Positions 20,105 through 31,735 of a DNA stretch of 64,000 nt are shown here, piece by piece. This DNA is from Adineta ricciae (taxonomy: Eukaryota; Rotifera; Eurotatoria; Adinetida; Adinetidae): assembly GCA_905250025.1 (NCBI GenBank), contig CAJNOJ010000345.1:35858-99857 (forward strand), given 5' to 3'. A model generated the notes under the pieces. That model saw only the letters and a list, made by a program, of their open reading frames with translations, did no database searches and was not told where the DNA came from. The position numbers and the translations under genes are program-made. Numbering within the stretch: position 1 is the first letter of the stretch; each line of letters starts with the position of its first letter.

Positions 20105-21943
20105 ATGTTGGGAACAACCTTTGTTCTTCTTACAATTCTTTCTCTCGCTCATTGTATTCCTCTCAATCAAATCCAACAAGCAAGATTGATTGCAAATGTT
20201 TCCAGAACACTCTTCAATCAATCTCAACAGCACTGTATTTGTCAAATGATCAGTTCCCTTCAATCGATCTCAGCACTGAACTATTGCTCATCAAATCAAA
20301 CATGTCAATTGTTTTCTTCAAATTTAACTTTGGTTGATCTGGATTTAGATGTGGGTTGGATGGTCATCTATACGAATCAGTCTTTGATTGCAAATATATT
20401 CGGTGAGTTGACGAGGAGTAGAAAATGTAGACTTTCTGAACCAGTTATGATTACACGTTTTGTGTTGGGAGAAGGTTTCAGAAAATAACCAATAGAGATG
20501 ACGAGATATTACAAACACATTCCTGGAATAGCTTTTTATCATTGTCTAACTGATGATTTTCTAAATAGGATCGAGTATCACATCGACATCCACTACGACG
20601 TCCACCTCTACATCATCAACGTCAACTCCATATTGTCGTATGTATTAGACTGAATGATCGTTGTGAAAGTTCTATTCAAAAAAAAATACTATACGAAAGG
20701 AAAAGTTTCGTGTGCGTCAGAAAGACTTCTCAAAATAGAAAGAAACCGATGAATAGAACAGGCGTACACTGCTTTCTGTGATCTTCGGTCGAATAAACTC
20801 GCTACAGCGACTATCATTCTTCAGACTGACAATGAAACAATAAGTTATACAATGAGATAAATATACTAAAGAATTTTTATCAGTGTGATGTTAATTAAAC
20901 GATATTTTATTGCAGCTTCGATGTTTCGCAATCAAACGGGCTATGCAACTGATGCTAATCCACAATCAGCAGCAATCGGCGATTTGAATTCGGATAATAA
21001 ACTTGATGTAGTTGTTGCAAACTATGGCTCGAACACTATCAGCATTTTTTTTAATCAAGGCAATGGAATATTTTCAAATCAAACAACTTATACAGTTGGG
21101 ACTCATTCAACATCAATTGCAGTTTCTGATTTGGACCTCGACGGTGAACTTGACATCGTTGTCGCAAATTACAATCCGCCTTATATCAGCGTTCTTCTGA
21201 ATGCAGGCAATGGAACATTTCCTAATCAAACTACTTATACAACTAACAGTGGTCCACGATCGATCACTGCAGTCGATATGAATTTTGATACAAAACCGGA
21301 TCTTGTCGTCACAAATTCTCTTTCGAACACTGTCAGTATCTTCCTCAATGCAGGTAATGGTTCGTTTTATCCTCGAACGGACTATACAGCTGGCAGCCAT
21401 CCGTACTCAGGAGCGGTCGGTGATCTCAACTCCGATGGTACACTCGATATCATTACTGCAAACTTTGGCAATGCTACCATTTCTGTTTTGCTTAACAGTG
21501 GTACTAACACGTTTCCTACTATCACTCTTTATTCGACCAGTATCAATCCGTTTGGAATAGCAGTGAAAGATTTGAACTCGGATGGTAAACTTGACATTGT
21601 TGTTGCGAATCAAGGATCTAATAACGTGGGTGTTTTCCTAAATCAAGGTAATGGTACACTTCTTAATCAAGTTACTTACACAACTGGGTCGAAACCACAA
21701 ATATTAGCATTAGTGGATGTGAACTTTGACTATATGCCTGATATAGCTGTCTCGAATCAAGGAGCGAGTACCGTGAGTGTGCTTTTGAATGCTGGTAATG
21801 GAACATTTCTCAATCAGATTACTTACCCAACTGGTCAGAATCCATATGCATTAGCTGTGGGCGATCTAGATTCTGACAGCAGACCTGATATCGCCACTGT
21901 CAGTCCAGGCACGAATACATTGAATATTCTATTACATTGCTGA
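20105..21943 (+). CDS. Secreted seven-bladed FG-GAP/VCBS propeller protein, copy A
   Basis: Three exons, 20105-20402, 20569-20637 and 20916-21943, all phase 1, give 464 aa. Exon 1 encodes a signal peptide (FVLLTILSLAHC) and a small Cys-containing head (CICQMISS, SALNYCSSNQTC) that may be a degenerate PAN/apple-type module. Exon 2 is a Ser/Thr-rich stalk that is likely O-glycosylated. Exon 3 holds seven 49-aa FG-GAP/VCBS repeats, each with a GDLNSDxxxD-type calcium-like loop followed by ISIFFNQGNG-type strands. These fold as an integrin-like beta-propeller. Expected role is extracellular adhesion or ligand recognition. The head exon is nearly identical to exon 1 of the Kelch gene at 23052. Copy B has only six repeats. 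Confidence 0.88.
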
Positions 21944-23051
21944 ACAATCATTATCGAGTCAATTGATACTATTGCTCATAGTAACGTAATATTCCTACTT
22001 AGATTTCATTTTTCACTCACTTTCCGATATTCTGAATAATATTCACATCAAATTTGCGACACTAGATCGAAAATATTTTCATGTTTTTAGTGTCACATTA
22101 GAGATTTATTTCTTCAGTCAAAAAGAAATGGTCACAGTTTGATACTGTTGAAAAGTTTTGCACGTACGTTCAGATATCGAATAGCTCAGCAATTGACAAC
22201 AAGCAAATCAATACACAAATAAATTGCAAGGTTTTTCAATTGTCTCTAGACGGCATTTCACTCTCAACATTCACACGCTCAAAGAAAACTATTCGTTTTC
22301 AAAAACAATAGAATGACTGACGATTTCATCTATGACGCTAGCGAATAGCAACAGATTCAAACGAGATAATATTATTTCTTGCTTGAATACAGTTGTTGTT
22401 TCAACAATAATCACATATTTAGTTTATCTGTTGTGATGTATTTGCAGAACACATAGAACATTTCGAAGAAAGTAGATTACCTTCTGATTTCTCAAGAAGA
22501 TAAGTGTAGAAATGATCCATTCGATTTTATTAGCCAACAATCGTTGAGGATCAGATAATTTTGCATCATCATAAGAAGACTTCATGTAAATGTGCACAAA
22601 TATTATCAACATCTTGAAAAGTACGATCATCACCCGTTATAACTTTTGCTTTTATATTCGCGAACCATCAGCGAAGAACGAACATCGTTTCGTTATGTTT
22701 TCGTTGATGGTTTAACCATAGAAATATGAGGGATGAGACTGTGTTATCCTACACTATGGGAATTCCAAAAGACATTTCTCGGTTATCAGAAAATTTTTTA
22801 TCGTCCTTCCTTTTTCTGTAACCATGACAGCAATCGTCAATATGGCACTAATTCGCGAATTTCATTTGACTGACATCTGAATAAATACAAAATATTTTAA
22901 CAAATTGTTTTCCTCTCTCCAGCGCCATTCCATTTTCCTAATAGTCAAAAAATTTCTCTTAGTTAATTCAAAAAATGGAGCAGAACAGTAAGAAAATTTC
23001 TGTGCAACTGCTAATCAACAACTTTCTCTCAAAACATTTATAGACAACACA
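21944..23051. other. Intergenic between FG-GAP and Kelch genes, copy A
   Basis: About 1.1 kb without a supported gene. It contains a short imperfect inverted repeat at 22663-22713 (see findings) and a region (22261-22368) that is replaced by a short CCCTCA run in copy B. The last 20 bases before the Kelch ATG (ACATTTATAGACAACACA) are identical to those before the FG-GAP ATG, so both genes share a core leader with a TTTATA box. Confidence 0.5.
22663..22713. repeat. Imperfect inverted repeat (hairpin), copy A
   Basis: AACCATCAGCGAAGAACGAA is followed after a short loop by the near-complement ending TTCGTTGATGGTT. The hairpin is conserved in copy B at 48189-48240 with a 2-bp change in the loop. 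It could be a MITE remnant or a regulatory hairpin. Confidence 0.5.
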
Positions 23052-25035
23052 ATGTTGGGAACAACCTTTGTTCTTCTTACATTTCTTTCTCTCGCTCATT
23101 GTATTCCTCTCAATCAAATCCAACAAGCGAGATTGATTGCAAATGTTTCCAGAACACTCTTCAATCAATCTCAACAGGACTGTATTTGTCAAATGATCAG
23201 CTCACTTCAATCGATCTCAGCACTGAACTATTGCTCATCAAATCAAACATGTCAATTATTTTCTTCAAATTTAACTTTGATTGATCTGGATTTAGATGTG
23301 GGTTGGATAGTCATCTATACGGATCAATCTTTGATTGCAAATATGTTTCGTAAGTTGATCGGAACAAGATTATAATCTTTTCTAAGTGATCATACTCACA
23401 TGTATATTGTGTTGGGAGAAATTTTTTGAAAACAACTAATCAAACTATAATGCAATACTACAAACGCGTCAGTCATCAGAGATATTTTTACTCTTTTATC
23501 ATTGATTGACGTCATTACGAAGACTTTTTTTGCCAATATCTCGAAAGAAGCTCTAGAATGAAATCGTTTGACTATTACTTAGTAATTTGCTTTGTATTGT
23601 AACTAGAACCAAACACAATATTAACATCAAGAACTACAACAACTCCAGTAGGTGAATGAGATTAATGTAAATCGAAATACACTCTCGGTAGATATTTACA
23701 ATAAGACTTCCAATTCATTTGCTATGCAGAAGGCAAACTCTGATCATGTTCATATTGGTTTAAGCTAGTTAGAACATATATTCAACTACAGTAAAAAAGA
23801 ACGCATTTCATATGAGAGACCAATTGAATACTAGTGTATAATGACTCAACAGAGTAGTTCAAAAATTTAGTTAGATTTTTCTGATGGCATGAAAAGCCGA
23901 GCCTATTTTGAATTTCAAGGTTTGTCACATTTGTTAAAAAAGCAACAGACTAACGCGTTTCATGCATGAGATTAAAAAGCGGTTAACATAAGGTCTCATT
24001 CTTATTTTGTGTTTCTTTTCTGTAGGATGGACATTCACTGGAAATACGAGTATTGCTCGAGCATATCATACAGCGTCTACGTTAGCTAGTGGACAAGTAT
24101 TAGTAGCCGGCGGATATAGTGGTAATGCTTATATTAATAGTGCAGAAATATATGACCCATCGACAAGAACATGGACGAAGACCATGAACATGAGTGCTGC
24201 ACGGGATTTGCATACAGCATCTGTTTTATCCAATGGAAAAGTATTAGTAACTGGTGGTTTCAGCGGTAGTGTTTATCTTAGGAGTGCAGAATTATACGAT
24301 CCATCGACAGGAACATGGGCAACAACAGGAAGTATGAATATGATTCGATCGTCCCATACAGCTTCTGTATTATCAAATGGAGACGTACTAGTTGCTGGTG
24401 GCATTTCTGGTAACGGTTATCTCAACAGTGCCGAAGTATATGATCCATCAACTGGTATGTGGACAAATGTAATGAATATGACTTTTGCCCGGGGGGCTCA
24501 TACAGCTTCGGTTTTACCAAATGGAATAGTACTAGTTGTTGGTGGAAATATCGGTGGTAGTTCATCGAACAGTGCTGAGTTATATGATCCGTCAACAGGA
24601 ACATGGACATTGACAAAAAACATGAACAGTCCTCGACTTTATCACACAGCATCTGTGCTGACCAATGGACAAATTTTAGTCACTGGTGGACGTACTACTG
24701 GTGGTTATTCCAATACTGCTGACATATATAGTTTGGCAACAAATACATGGATTCTCACAGGAAATATGAGTAATACTCGAGGCCATCATGCAGCAGTGGT
24801 GTTATCCAATGGAAATGTCTTAGTTACTGGTGGTACAGACACTAGTGTTAATGCTATGAATAGTGTTGAACTATACAATTCATCGACTGGCAGTTGGTCA
24901 ACTACACAACCTATGAATTTTGCACGACGATTTCATACAGCATCTTTATTATATAATAACACTGTTCTAGTCACTGATGGAATTTCATCCGGAACAATAT
25001 ATTTGAATACTGCTGAACTCTATGATGCGAAATAA
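23052..25035 (+). CDS. Secreted Kelch-repeat propeller protein, copy A
   Basis: Three exons, 23052-23349, 23607-23651 and 24026-25035, all joined in phase 1, give 450 aa. Exon 1 is the same secreted head as in the neighbouring FG-GAP gene (signal peptide plus CICQMISS and SSNQTC). Exon 2 is a 15-codon Thr/Ser stalk, much shorter than the copy B stalk. Exon 3 holds seven Kelch repeats with the typical HTASVL-NG-VLVTGG-SAELYDPSTGTW pattern, which form a closed seven-bladed propeller. A secreted Kelch domain is unusual compared with intracellular BTB-Kelch adaptors. The likely role is extracellular recognition or glycan binding, by analogy with galactose-oxidase-type propellers; no catalytic Cys-Tyr pair is apparent. 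Confidence 0.88.
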
Positions 25036-25418
25036 ATTAAGACATCTGCTTTTTTTTACTTGTATAAAGTCGCCTACAAAGTCGTGCAGTTTTCGAATGG
25101 AACTATTTAATCATAAATGCTTTTGAAATCTTATCACTATTCTTAAAATAAACAGTATAAGTATTGAACGGATGATTTTCTTTATCTTTTATTCTTTCAA
25201 ACACCTTCACACTCGAATTAAAAACTATCACCTTGTGACAATACGAATAAACAAAACTATCTCTTGATATCTCAAGGAGAAAAGCCTAGAAATCATCTAT
25301 CCAACCTTTCAACAGATAATTATTAATCAGTAAATGATGATGTATCATGGTAAGAATATTCCGTATAAATTACTCCGAGACGACGACATTCTTTATCATT
25401 TGTTTCCCACGAATTACC

Positions 25419-26246
25419 ATGAAGATAGTATTAGCTGTTTGCGTTTTGATCTTATTCGCTTCGACATACTCGAGCGATGTTGAAGAAGACTACGATTATG
25501 GCGATACTGAAGCATTAGAAGATTGTCAATATGAAATTGATTTCAAAACATATAAAAAGACGTCCAAGCTCGATTTATGTTCTTCATTAACTAATCCAAC
25601 GGCAAACTCTCGTATTCAATTACATGTCTACGCAAACTATACTGAAGAGAAAATTCACATTCGTGCATTATCATCGTCATTAACAAACTCTCCCGTGAAA
25701 AAGTCGCTCGTTTCATTAACTACTGATATCACCGAAGACTTCACATGTCCAGCAAGTATTTTAACAATCGATGATTATCAATGGATTTCTCTTCCAACAC
25801 TCAAATCAATTCTCACATCTTTAATCAATGCTGATTTGAATTTACTCGGCAAGAATTTGAAAAAAACATTAATCGTTGCCAAAGGTGGACACAAAGACCT
25901 ACTTAATTGTGCAGGAAATTTCTACGCGAAACAGGATGAGAAAGTTTTAAACATCACCTTAACTTTCACAAAACCAATTACATGTACAAAGGAAAAACCA
26001 CAAGATCGATTTTTCACATATCAAGAGAAAACTTATTTGAATCAAGCCGATGAGAAAAAGTTTCGTTTAGCTGATCTTCATCAAGATGATCCAAAGAAAA
26101 TCAGTCGAACAGCTTGGTACACATGTAACAATCCAAAATCTTGTTCACTCGGAGTGCAAAAGAAAGCAAATCTAGATAAAACAGCGACGTATGTTTTGAA
26201 ATATTTACAAAAAGCAAGAGCAGACAAAAAAACAACATCCGGTTGA
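25419..26246 (+). CDS. Secreted Lys-rich protein of unknown function, copy A
   Basis: I start at the ATG at 25419, which opens a clear signal peptide (MKIVLAVCVLILFAST). The open frame extends 24 codons upstream, but those residues would bury the signal. The mature protein (about 255 aa) begins with an acidic stretch (DVEEDYDYGD), has six cysteines in the second half, and ends in a basic KK-rich tail. No catalytic motif or known domain is visible. Copy B is 275 aa as well, with few replacements, so the frame seems constrained. An AATAAATAA signal follows at about 26302. Confidence 0.65.
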   Translation: MKIVLAVCVLILFASTYSSDVEEDYDYGDTEALEDCQYEIDFKTYKKTSKLDLCSSLTNPTANSRIQLHVYANYTEEKIHIRALSSSLTNSPVKKSLVSLTTDITEDFTCPASILTIDDYQWISLPTLKSILTSLINADLNLLGKNLKKTLIVAKGGHKDLLNCAGNFYAKQDEKVLNITLTFTKPITCTKEKPQDRFFTYQEKTYLNQADEKKFRLADLHQDDPKKISRTAWYTCNNPKSCSLGVQKKANLDKTATYVLKYLQKARADKKTTSG

Positions 26247-26694
26247 TTAATGAATATCGTTTCTCCACCAATAATCTTCATTAGTTTTATCTTTAGTAGC
26301 AAATAAATAATATTCTCGATTTAATTATGTTTGTTTTCGATAAAAGATACGCAGAAAATGAAAAATGCGTTTTTTTTTCTCTCTTCAAGTTGCGCATGTG
26401 GGAAAATTGATTTTCACCCTTTGCACGTTGACGATATTCATCGTTGTCGCCCAAATGTCATGTTTTTCCTTCGGAATATGTATTTTGTTATTTCCTTATC
26501 GTACGTTAGTATGAGGTAGGCGACAGACAGAAGAAAAAGAGAAAAGAATCATAAAAAAAAAGAAACTCGCACCAAGGACACGAGAAACAACAAGAGCAAA
26601 GAACACATGTAAGTAGAAGTTTGTATATGTCAAAGAAACAAAAAGAAAAGACAAGGTTATTTTTTTCTGATTTCATAGACTTTGTTTAGATGAA
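26247..26694. other. Intergenic, promoter of the caspase-LRR gene
   Basis: The stretch contains A-rich and pyrimidine tracts and is conserved in copy B. A sequence resembling a splice acceptor (GACTTTGTTTAG) lies 5 bp upstream of the ATG at 26695. A 5'-UTR intron, possibly starting at the GTAAGT near 26608, is therefore plausible. An open frame at 26331 has no support. Confidence 0.45.
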
Positions 26695-28174
26695 ATGTTG
26701 AGTTCGAGAAAACTCGCACTGGTCATTGGAAATAACAGTTATGAAGTCGGGAAGAAACTTAATTGTTGTCTGAATGATGCATTAGATATCGGGAATGTTT
26801 TGGAAAAATTCGATTTTCAGGTGACTGTCGGTGTTGATTTACCATACGTGAAAATGGTGCAAAAGGTTCTTCAATTCCAACGACAAGTTCAAAAAAATGA
26901 CCTACTTCTCATCTTCTATTCTGGACACGGTGCTCAATGGGAAGATCAACATTATCTAATTGGTATTGATAACAAATGTCTTTCCGACGACTTCGAAATG
27001 TATCCACATTATGCCATTAGTATTCAGTCAACGCTCGAATCGATGATGAAACGACAACCGTGTACGATTATTCTTCTTCTCGATTGCTGTCGGAATAATT
27101 TAAATCTCGAAGATCAAGTGTCTAACACGAAAAATGTTTCCCAAGAGAATGTCACGGATGTGAATTTAACATCAATGAAAAGCATTCCGAATACTTTAAT
27201 CGTTTTCGCTTGTGGATCCAACGAAGTTACATTAGAAAATTCGAAGAATGCTCGAAATAGTTTGTTTACTTATCATTTACTCAAACATATTATCGAGCCG
27301 AATTTAAATGTTGAAGAAGTCATGAGTCGAGTATGTCATGGAATCTACGAAGATACCAATGGGCAATCGTGTTCGTATAGATTAAGTTCGTTACGAACAT
27401 CGAACGTTTTTTTCCACACGTCATCGAAAGGTATTTTAGTTACGGTCAAAATCAAGTGAAATTTGACTTCTTTTTGTAATAGATATGCCATTATATGTTC
27501 CTTTACCTTCGTGTCATGAGAACAAAAAACTCGAAGAAGAAATCGAGAAGTGTAATTTTCAATCAATAGTCGATTTAGATCATTGGAATTTAACTGACAA
27601 TGATATGGAAATTGTTGTTGCACAAGCGATTATTAAAAAACAATGCCGAAGACTTTATTTACAAAACAATAACATTACGTCGTACGGAGCATTGAGAATT
27701 GCTGTTGCTTTAGAAAATAATATAACATTGAATACATTAAACTTGAATAATAATCATTTGTCGGATGTTGGTGTGAGATATTTAGCAGAAAAGATTTCAT
27801 CGAGTCAATCGATTCTTCAATATCTCGATCTTGGTTCAAATGAAATTACGGATCTCGGTGTTCAACATATAATTGAAATAATAAAACGGACTCGAACGTT
27901 GACTTTTCTCGGATTAGCATGTAATGATATTGGAAATCAAGGAATGCAATTGTTGATTAATGTGATTCTACAAGAAAATAGTCAAATTGAAGAGTTATGT
28001 GTAAATGGAAATCGGTTAATTGATGATCTGTGTGTGGATCCGATTGTACAAATGTTAAAAAGCAATCGATCATTGCGACGATTTCGAATTCATAATTGTA
28101 ATCTATCAAAGAAATTCAAAAGGAAACTTCGACGAGCTATCCGATGGAAATTTTTCCTATCTGTTCATGCATAA
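26695..28174 (+). CDS. Caspase-like (C14) protease fused to leucine-rich repeats, copy A
   Basis: Two exons, 26695-27430 and 27483-28174, are joined by a 52-bp phase-1 intron (AAAG|gtattt...aatag|AT), giving 475 aa. Residues 1-245 are a caspase-like p20/p10 domain starting LALVIGNNSY. The catalytic His is H78 in YSGHGA and the Cys is C132 in LLLDCCRNN (the D-x-C-R form of para/metacaspase-like enzymes). Residues about 265-475 hold five or six ribonuclease-inhibitor-type LRRs of the NLRC3 kind (LDLGSNEITDLGVQHI). No NACHT, CARD or death domain is present. This architecture puts a sensor-type LRR directly on a protease. A role in cell death or immunity is inference. Both catalytic residues and the intron are kept in copy B. 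Confidence 0.85.
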
Positions 28175-29182
28175 AGCATTCAGCTGTAATTTTGCACATA
28201 TGAAAATAAATAACTTGTAAATACACAGGATGAAGATGTGAAAATGAAGTTTAGTTTAAAATGCTTCCTTATATTTGGCTATGTTAGAACAAAGAAAAAG
28301 AGAGTTTTCTTCAACTATCAACACCTACACTCATAGTTTAATTATCTTTATTTCCTCTAAAAATCAATTTTCTTGAACATTGCTCGATCTATATGCACAT
28401 TTGTCTGATATTATGAGAGAGTTCGAAAGCCTATTTGACTTCCATAATAAACTGATATTCGATATCGAATGATATCATTTGTCTTCACTACCTTCTCATA
28501 CAAATTTAGCTGTTGAAGAAAACCAATCAGAGGTATTTCTACAGTTGGTAACAAAATGAAGCACTTTGACATTTTGTAATATTGTAGTACTAAGTGCATA
28601 CTACAATTCATCAGTTTGAATGAAATGGATTTCGAAATCAATGCAAAAATGATATAAATATAGATCGTTTCAGAACTTCCGGAACACTCTTTATGTTTAT
28701 TCGCTACTCGTCTTTGCCATGCTGAAGTATTTAAAACGCATCGTCTTAGTAAAAGCATGTGAGCGATGTCTCTTGCCGCAGGCCCAACTGACACATGCAT
28801 GCATCATTGAAAATCTAGAAAATATTTTTTAGTCGTATATCAGTGTATGTCAGAATTCTGCCTTCCAACATTTTCTTTTCAATCAGAAATGAACCCGAGG
28901 GTAAAGCAGATACATAACAGAACCGATCGTGCAAAACAAAATTTATTCTCGTTTATAGTTTCAAACGAAGACCTTCCAGTGAAATGTTATTAATATGATG
29001 AGATATGCTTCCTTTCAAATTACAATCCACTCGGTTTAAAATCCCATTCAGTATTACTTCTTTGAACTTCTTAATATATAATTATCGCAATGAGAAAGAA
29101 AAGGCGGAGAACACGAAGCAAAAATCCTGTAAGGCAAATATTAATAATGATTATGTAGTATGAGCTTAACAATGGTCTATAA
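28175..29182. other. Intergenic between convergent caspase-LRR and GPCR genes, copy A
   Basis: About 1 kb. A poly(A)-like AATAAATAA sits near 28205 for the caspase-LRR transcript. The stretch contains one minus-strand open frame (28411-28800), listed separately. Nothing else is recognised. Confidence 0.45.
28411..28800 (-). CDS. Small hypothetical open frame, copy A (doubtful)
   Basis: A 129-aa open frame on the minus strand, also open at the same length in copy B. It has a central hydrophobic stretch (IYIYIIFALISKSI) but no known domain. About nine residues differ between copies, and most changes are replacements rather than silent. That argues against strong protein-level constraint. It may be non-coding. 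Confidence 0.22.
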   Translation of the reverse strand: MHVSVGPAARDIAHMLLLRRCVLNTSAWQRRVANKHKECSGSSETIYIYIIFALISKSISFKLMNCSMHLVLQYYKMSKCFILLPTVEIPLIGFLQQLNLYEKVVKTNDIIRYRISVYYGSQIGFRTLS

Positions 29183-30238
29183 TTAAGCATTTTTATCCGA
29201 CTCCCTATGTGACTCTTCATATTCTGTTTGATTCGGTGCCGTTTGATTATTAACACCCGCAAGAGTACGTTTGATTTGTTTCCAACATTTCTTAACCAAT
29301 ACAAACTTCACTTGACGACGGAACTGTGATGATGTTAAAACGAAGATGTAAAAATTCACCTATGTATAGAAAAATGATAAGAATAAAGCGAAAATTAAAT
29401 GACAACGTACACCTGAATTGATTCGAACTAAAGAAAGAAAAATTGCTTGAATAAGTTGCGCGATTGCGTATGGTAATGGTTGGGTTCGTGAAGTTGGATG
29501 ATTAATTGCATAAATACGATAGAAACTGTATGGAAATATTAAACATATAAAGAAGATCACGCGTGTAAAAACCATCGCTGTCATTTGTCGATCTAATCGA
29601 CGACGAACGATTGGGACTTGTCGACGAACAATCCGACGAACATTTCGAAAAGCGAATAAACTAAACAATGCTGCGATTATCATCGGTAAAAATCCGGCGA
29701 TGACCGGATAGAAGAAGAATGTCGCATAGCGAAGTGCATTGGTATTCGAAATAACACATCCAACGGATGGCTCGACATTGAAGAACAAAGCAAAAGCGAT
29801 GCTATGAATTAACCAAATGAAACTGATGATAAACGCTGAATATCGAGCTAATTTCATTGTGCAACATTGTTGCCGATTGAAATAAGAATGTGTTGAGAAG
29901 AATTGATCGGCCGATGCGCAACCGATCATAAAATATGTAATAAGTAAAAAGACTTGTGCCAACATGAATTTAATTTTACACCAAGGATCCGATCGGCCCG
30001 TGCCATCGTCACCGTAGACAGATGTTAAAATTGTCAGAATCAAGGAAACGATTTCATAACCAACATTTGAAAAGGATTCAACAATAAGAAAAAACACAGA
30101 TCGATTGCCACGAAAGAGTTTTATGCGTAGAAAAACGAGAATGTTTATGATATTACCAAGAATTCCTAAGCTTAAAACTGCATAGGCATTGTAAAGCGTG
30201 TATTGGGTAGAGATTCGAAGAATATCAGACGACGACAT
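29183..30238 (-). CDS. Rhodopsin-like GPCR (bdelloid-expanded type), copy A
   Basis: Two exons on the minus strand: 30238-29411 and 29359-29183, joined in phase 0 (GGT|gtacgt...tatacatag|GTG), give 334 aa. There are seven hydrophobic helices. Helix 1 carries GNIINILVF (the N1.50 region), loop 2 a conserved Cys before helix 3 (DPWCKIKF) pairing with VGCVIS in extracellular loop 2, and helix 7 ends INSGVNFYIF as an NPxxY-like variant. The DRY site reads ADQFFSTH, so the Asp is kept but the Arg is lost. The cytoplasmic tail is acidic and Asn/Glu-rich. The ligand is unknown; neuropeptide-type is a guess. The single-exon frame that stops at 29360 omits exon 2. Confidence 0.8.
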
Positions 30239-30474
30239 GTGCGTAGATTTTTCAAATATTATGTGTCGTCTTTCAGGAGATCAAAGCTAAGAATTAATAA
30301 AACGAGAAAGAGGAAAAACTGCGAGACACTCTTTTGCTCTTTCAGATCCTTTCGTAACATAAAAAAAAAGTGAGATAAATGAAGGTAGAACTGAATCAAA
30401 CTGAGAATAAGAATCAACAGGTGAAATTGCATACAAAATTTAGTCCAAAGAAATTCTCTTCAAAATATTTACAA

Positions 30475-31160
30475 CTAGAGGGAGACCCGCTGCAAATAAG
30501 AAATATCTATGTCGAATATCTCACGTGTTGAAGAGTTATAACAGATAGAAAATCAATACAATTAAAATTTCTACGCTTCCAATCCTTATTTTTCCCACCG
30601 TGCATCGCATAAAATGGCAGTTTCGACTATATCTCTTTATGCAAGAGTTACCGAAGCTAATTTCTGCCTCAGAAATCATGAAAATTTTCTCTTTCTCTGA
30701 TATTAATTTTTCCACTCCAGCTATTCATTTATCGACCTCTTTCTCACTCTCACGTCATTTCATGCCTTATATCCTTCGAATTCACCCACCGTCATCATTT
30801 ATCTTAATATTTTGAGAACCTGTAACGCTATTGGTGAGTTTCGCAGATTATCTGTAGCATTCACCGAACTATCATAGGCGTAGAGAACACGTGGATTGAT
30901 GTCTTTGAGCGCTCACACGGCCTTCGGCCGCCTTCGCTACCGACCCGCTGCAATTTTCGCATCCTGCAATCCTATTGGTCAGTTTCATATATTGCCTGTA
31001 GCAAACGTCTGGTTCATTTGTTCTCGGAACAAAGTAGATGTCGACCTTCCTCTGGGTCTCAGGAAGCATTGTGGAAAGTTTCACGCCGATGGCTACTACA
31101 GGGACTGAATGCATAGTGAACAAACAAACAAACAGACAAACTTTCTTCTTTATATAGATA
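30475..31160. repeat. Dispersed repeat / non-autonomous element at the copy A breakpoint
   Basis: The match to copy B stops exactly where this sequence begins. The segment holds two diverged repeats of about 60 bp starting near 30820 and 30962 (CCTGTAACGCTATTGGTGAG and CCTGCAATCCTATTGGTCAG). The motif ACCCGCTGCAA appears at its left end and again near 30948. A GC-rich palindrome CGGCCTTCGGCCG lies at about 30918. The right end is AC-rich (CAAACAAACAAACAGAC) followed by CTTTATATAGATAG, a style seen at the 3' ends of short retroelements and Helitrons in many animals. The class is uncertain. Confidence 0.45.
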
Positions 31161-31735
31161 GATGCGTGTACGACAAGAAACGTTTTTGGATGATTTCAGT
31201 ATACCTGAACCACCACCACAAAAGAAGGCTGTCGAACTTGACTAAAGCCTTTTCCTCCTTTTTTTCAAGTATTCTCTTTGAAATAAAATCTAGTTAAGTC
31301 ACTTTAGATAAAAGACTATTACAGAACGATCGATACATATTAATGAAGTGTATTGAGATATAAAGGAAAACTAACGATTTGCTATATGAAGACGAATAAA
31401 GACCTTGAAATTTTAAGGATGGGGTGAAGAGAAGACTATTGCCCACACCCTCAAAAAGGGGCCTTCATAAAGCAAACGAATGACCGCATCATTAGTTAAA
31501 TATGTCAATTACCGTGTCTGTTTTCGTTCACGATTTAGTTAATTAAACGACAATTATTCAACAAGAATACGCCTTCCAGAGAGATTGCAATAATATACTC
31601 GACAGTTTCAGACAATCATCAGCGAGTTATTCGAGCGAAATCTTCGAGTGAATTAAAGCTGCTATTTTGTGTCATATTCGAAAATCAAACAATGAATTAA
31701 ATGAAATCCGATTCAGATATGCATGTGCAAAACTT
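31161..31735. other. Intergenic, no gene recognised
   Basis: A 575-bp AT-rich spacer downstream of the trypsin-like gene. Short open frames only. Nothing else visible. Confidence 0.4.

Larger units (their letters stand above)
18400..30474. repeat. Segmental duplication, copy A (12.1 kb)
   Basis: This interval matches 44234-56079 in the same orientation, with the same gene order and intron positions. Coding exons differ at about 3-5 residues per 100 (counted by eye in the caspase, LRR and GPCR exons). Intergenic DNA aligns too, with small indels. The left edge lies in intron 1 of the astacin gene, because copy B starts just after an assembly gap. The right edge lies 236 bp upstream of the GPCR start and coincides with the beginning of a dispersed repeat. 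Confidence 0.95.

Noticed and set aside
29360..29410. GPCR C-terminus as a single exon ending at 29360
   Set aside because: A GTACGT donor and a TACATAG acceptor join it to a second exon that continues VNFYIFVLTSSQF, the expected end of helix 7 and tail.
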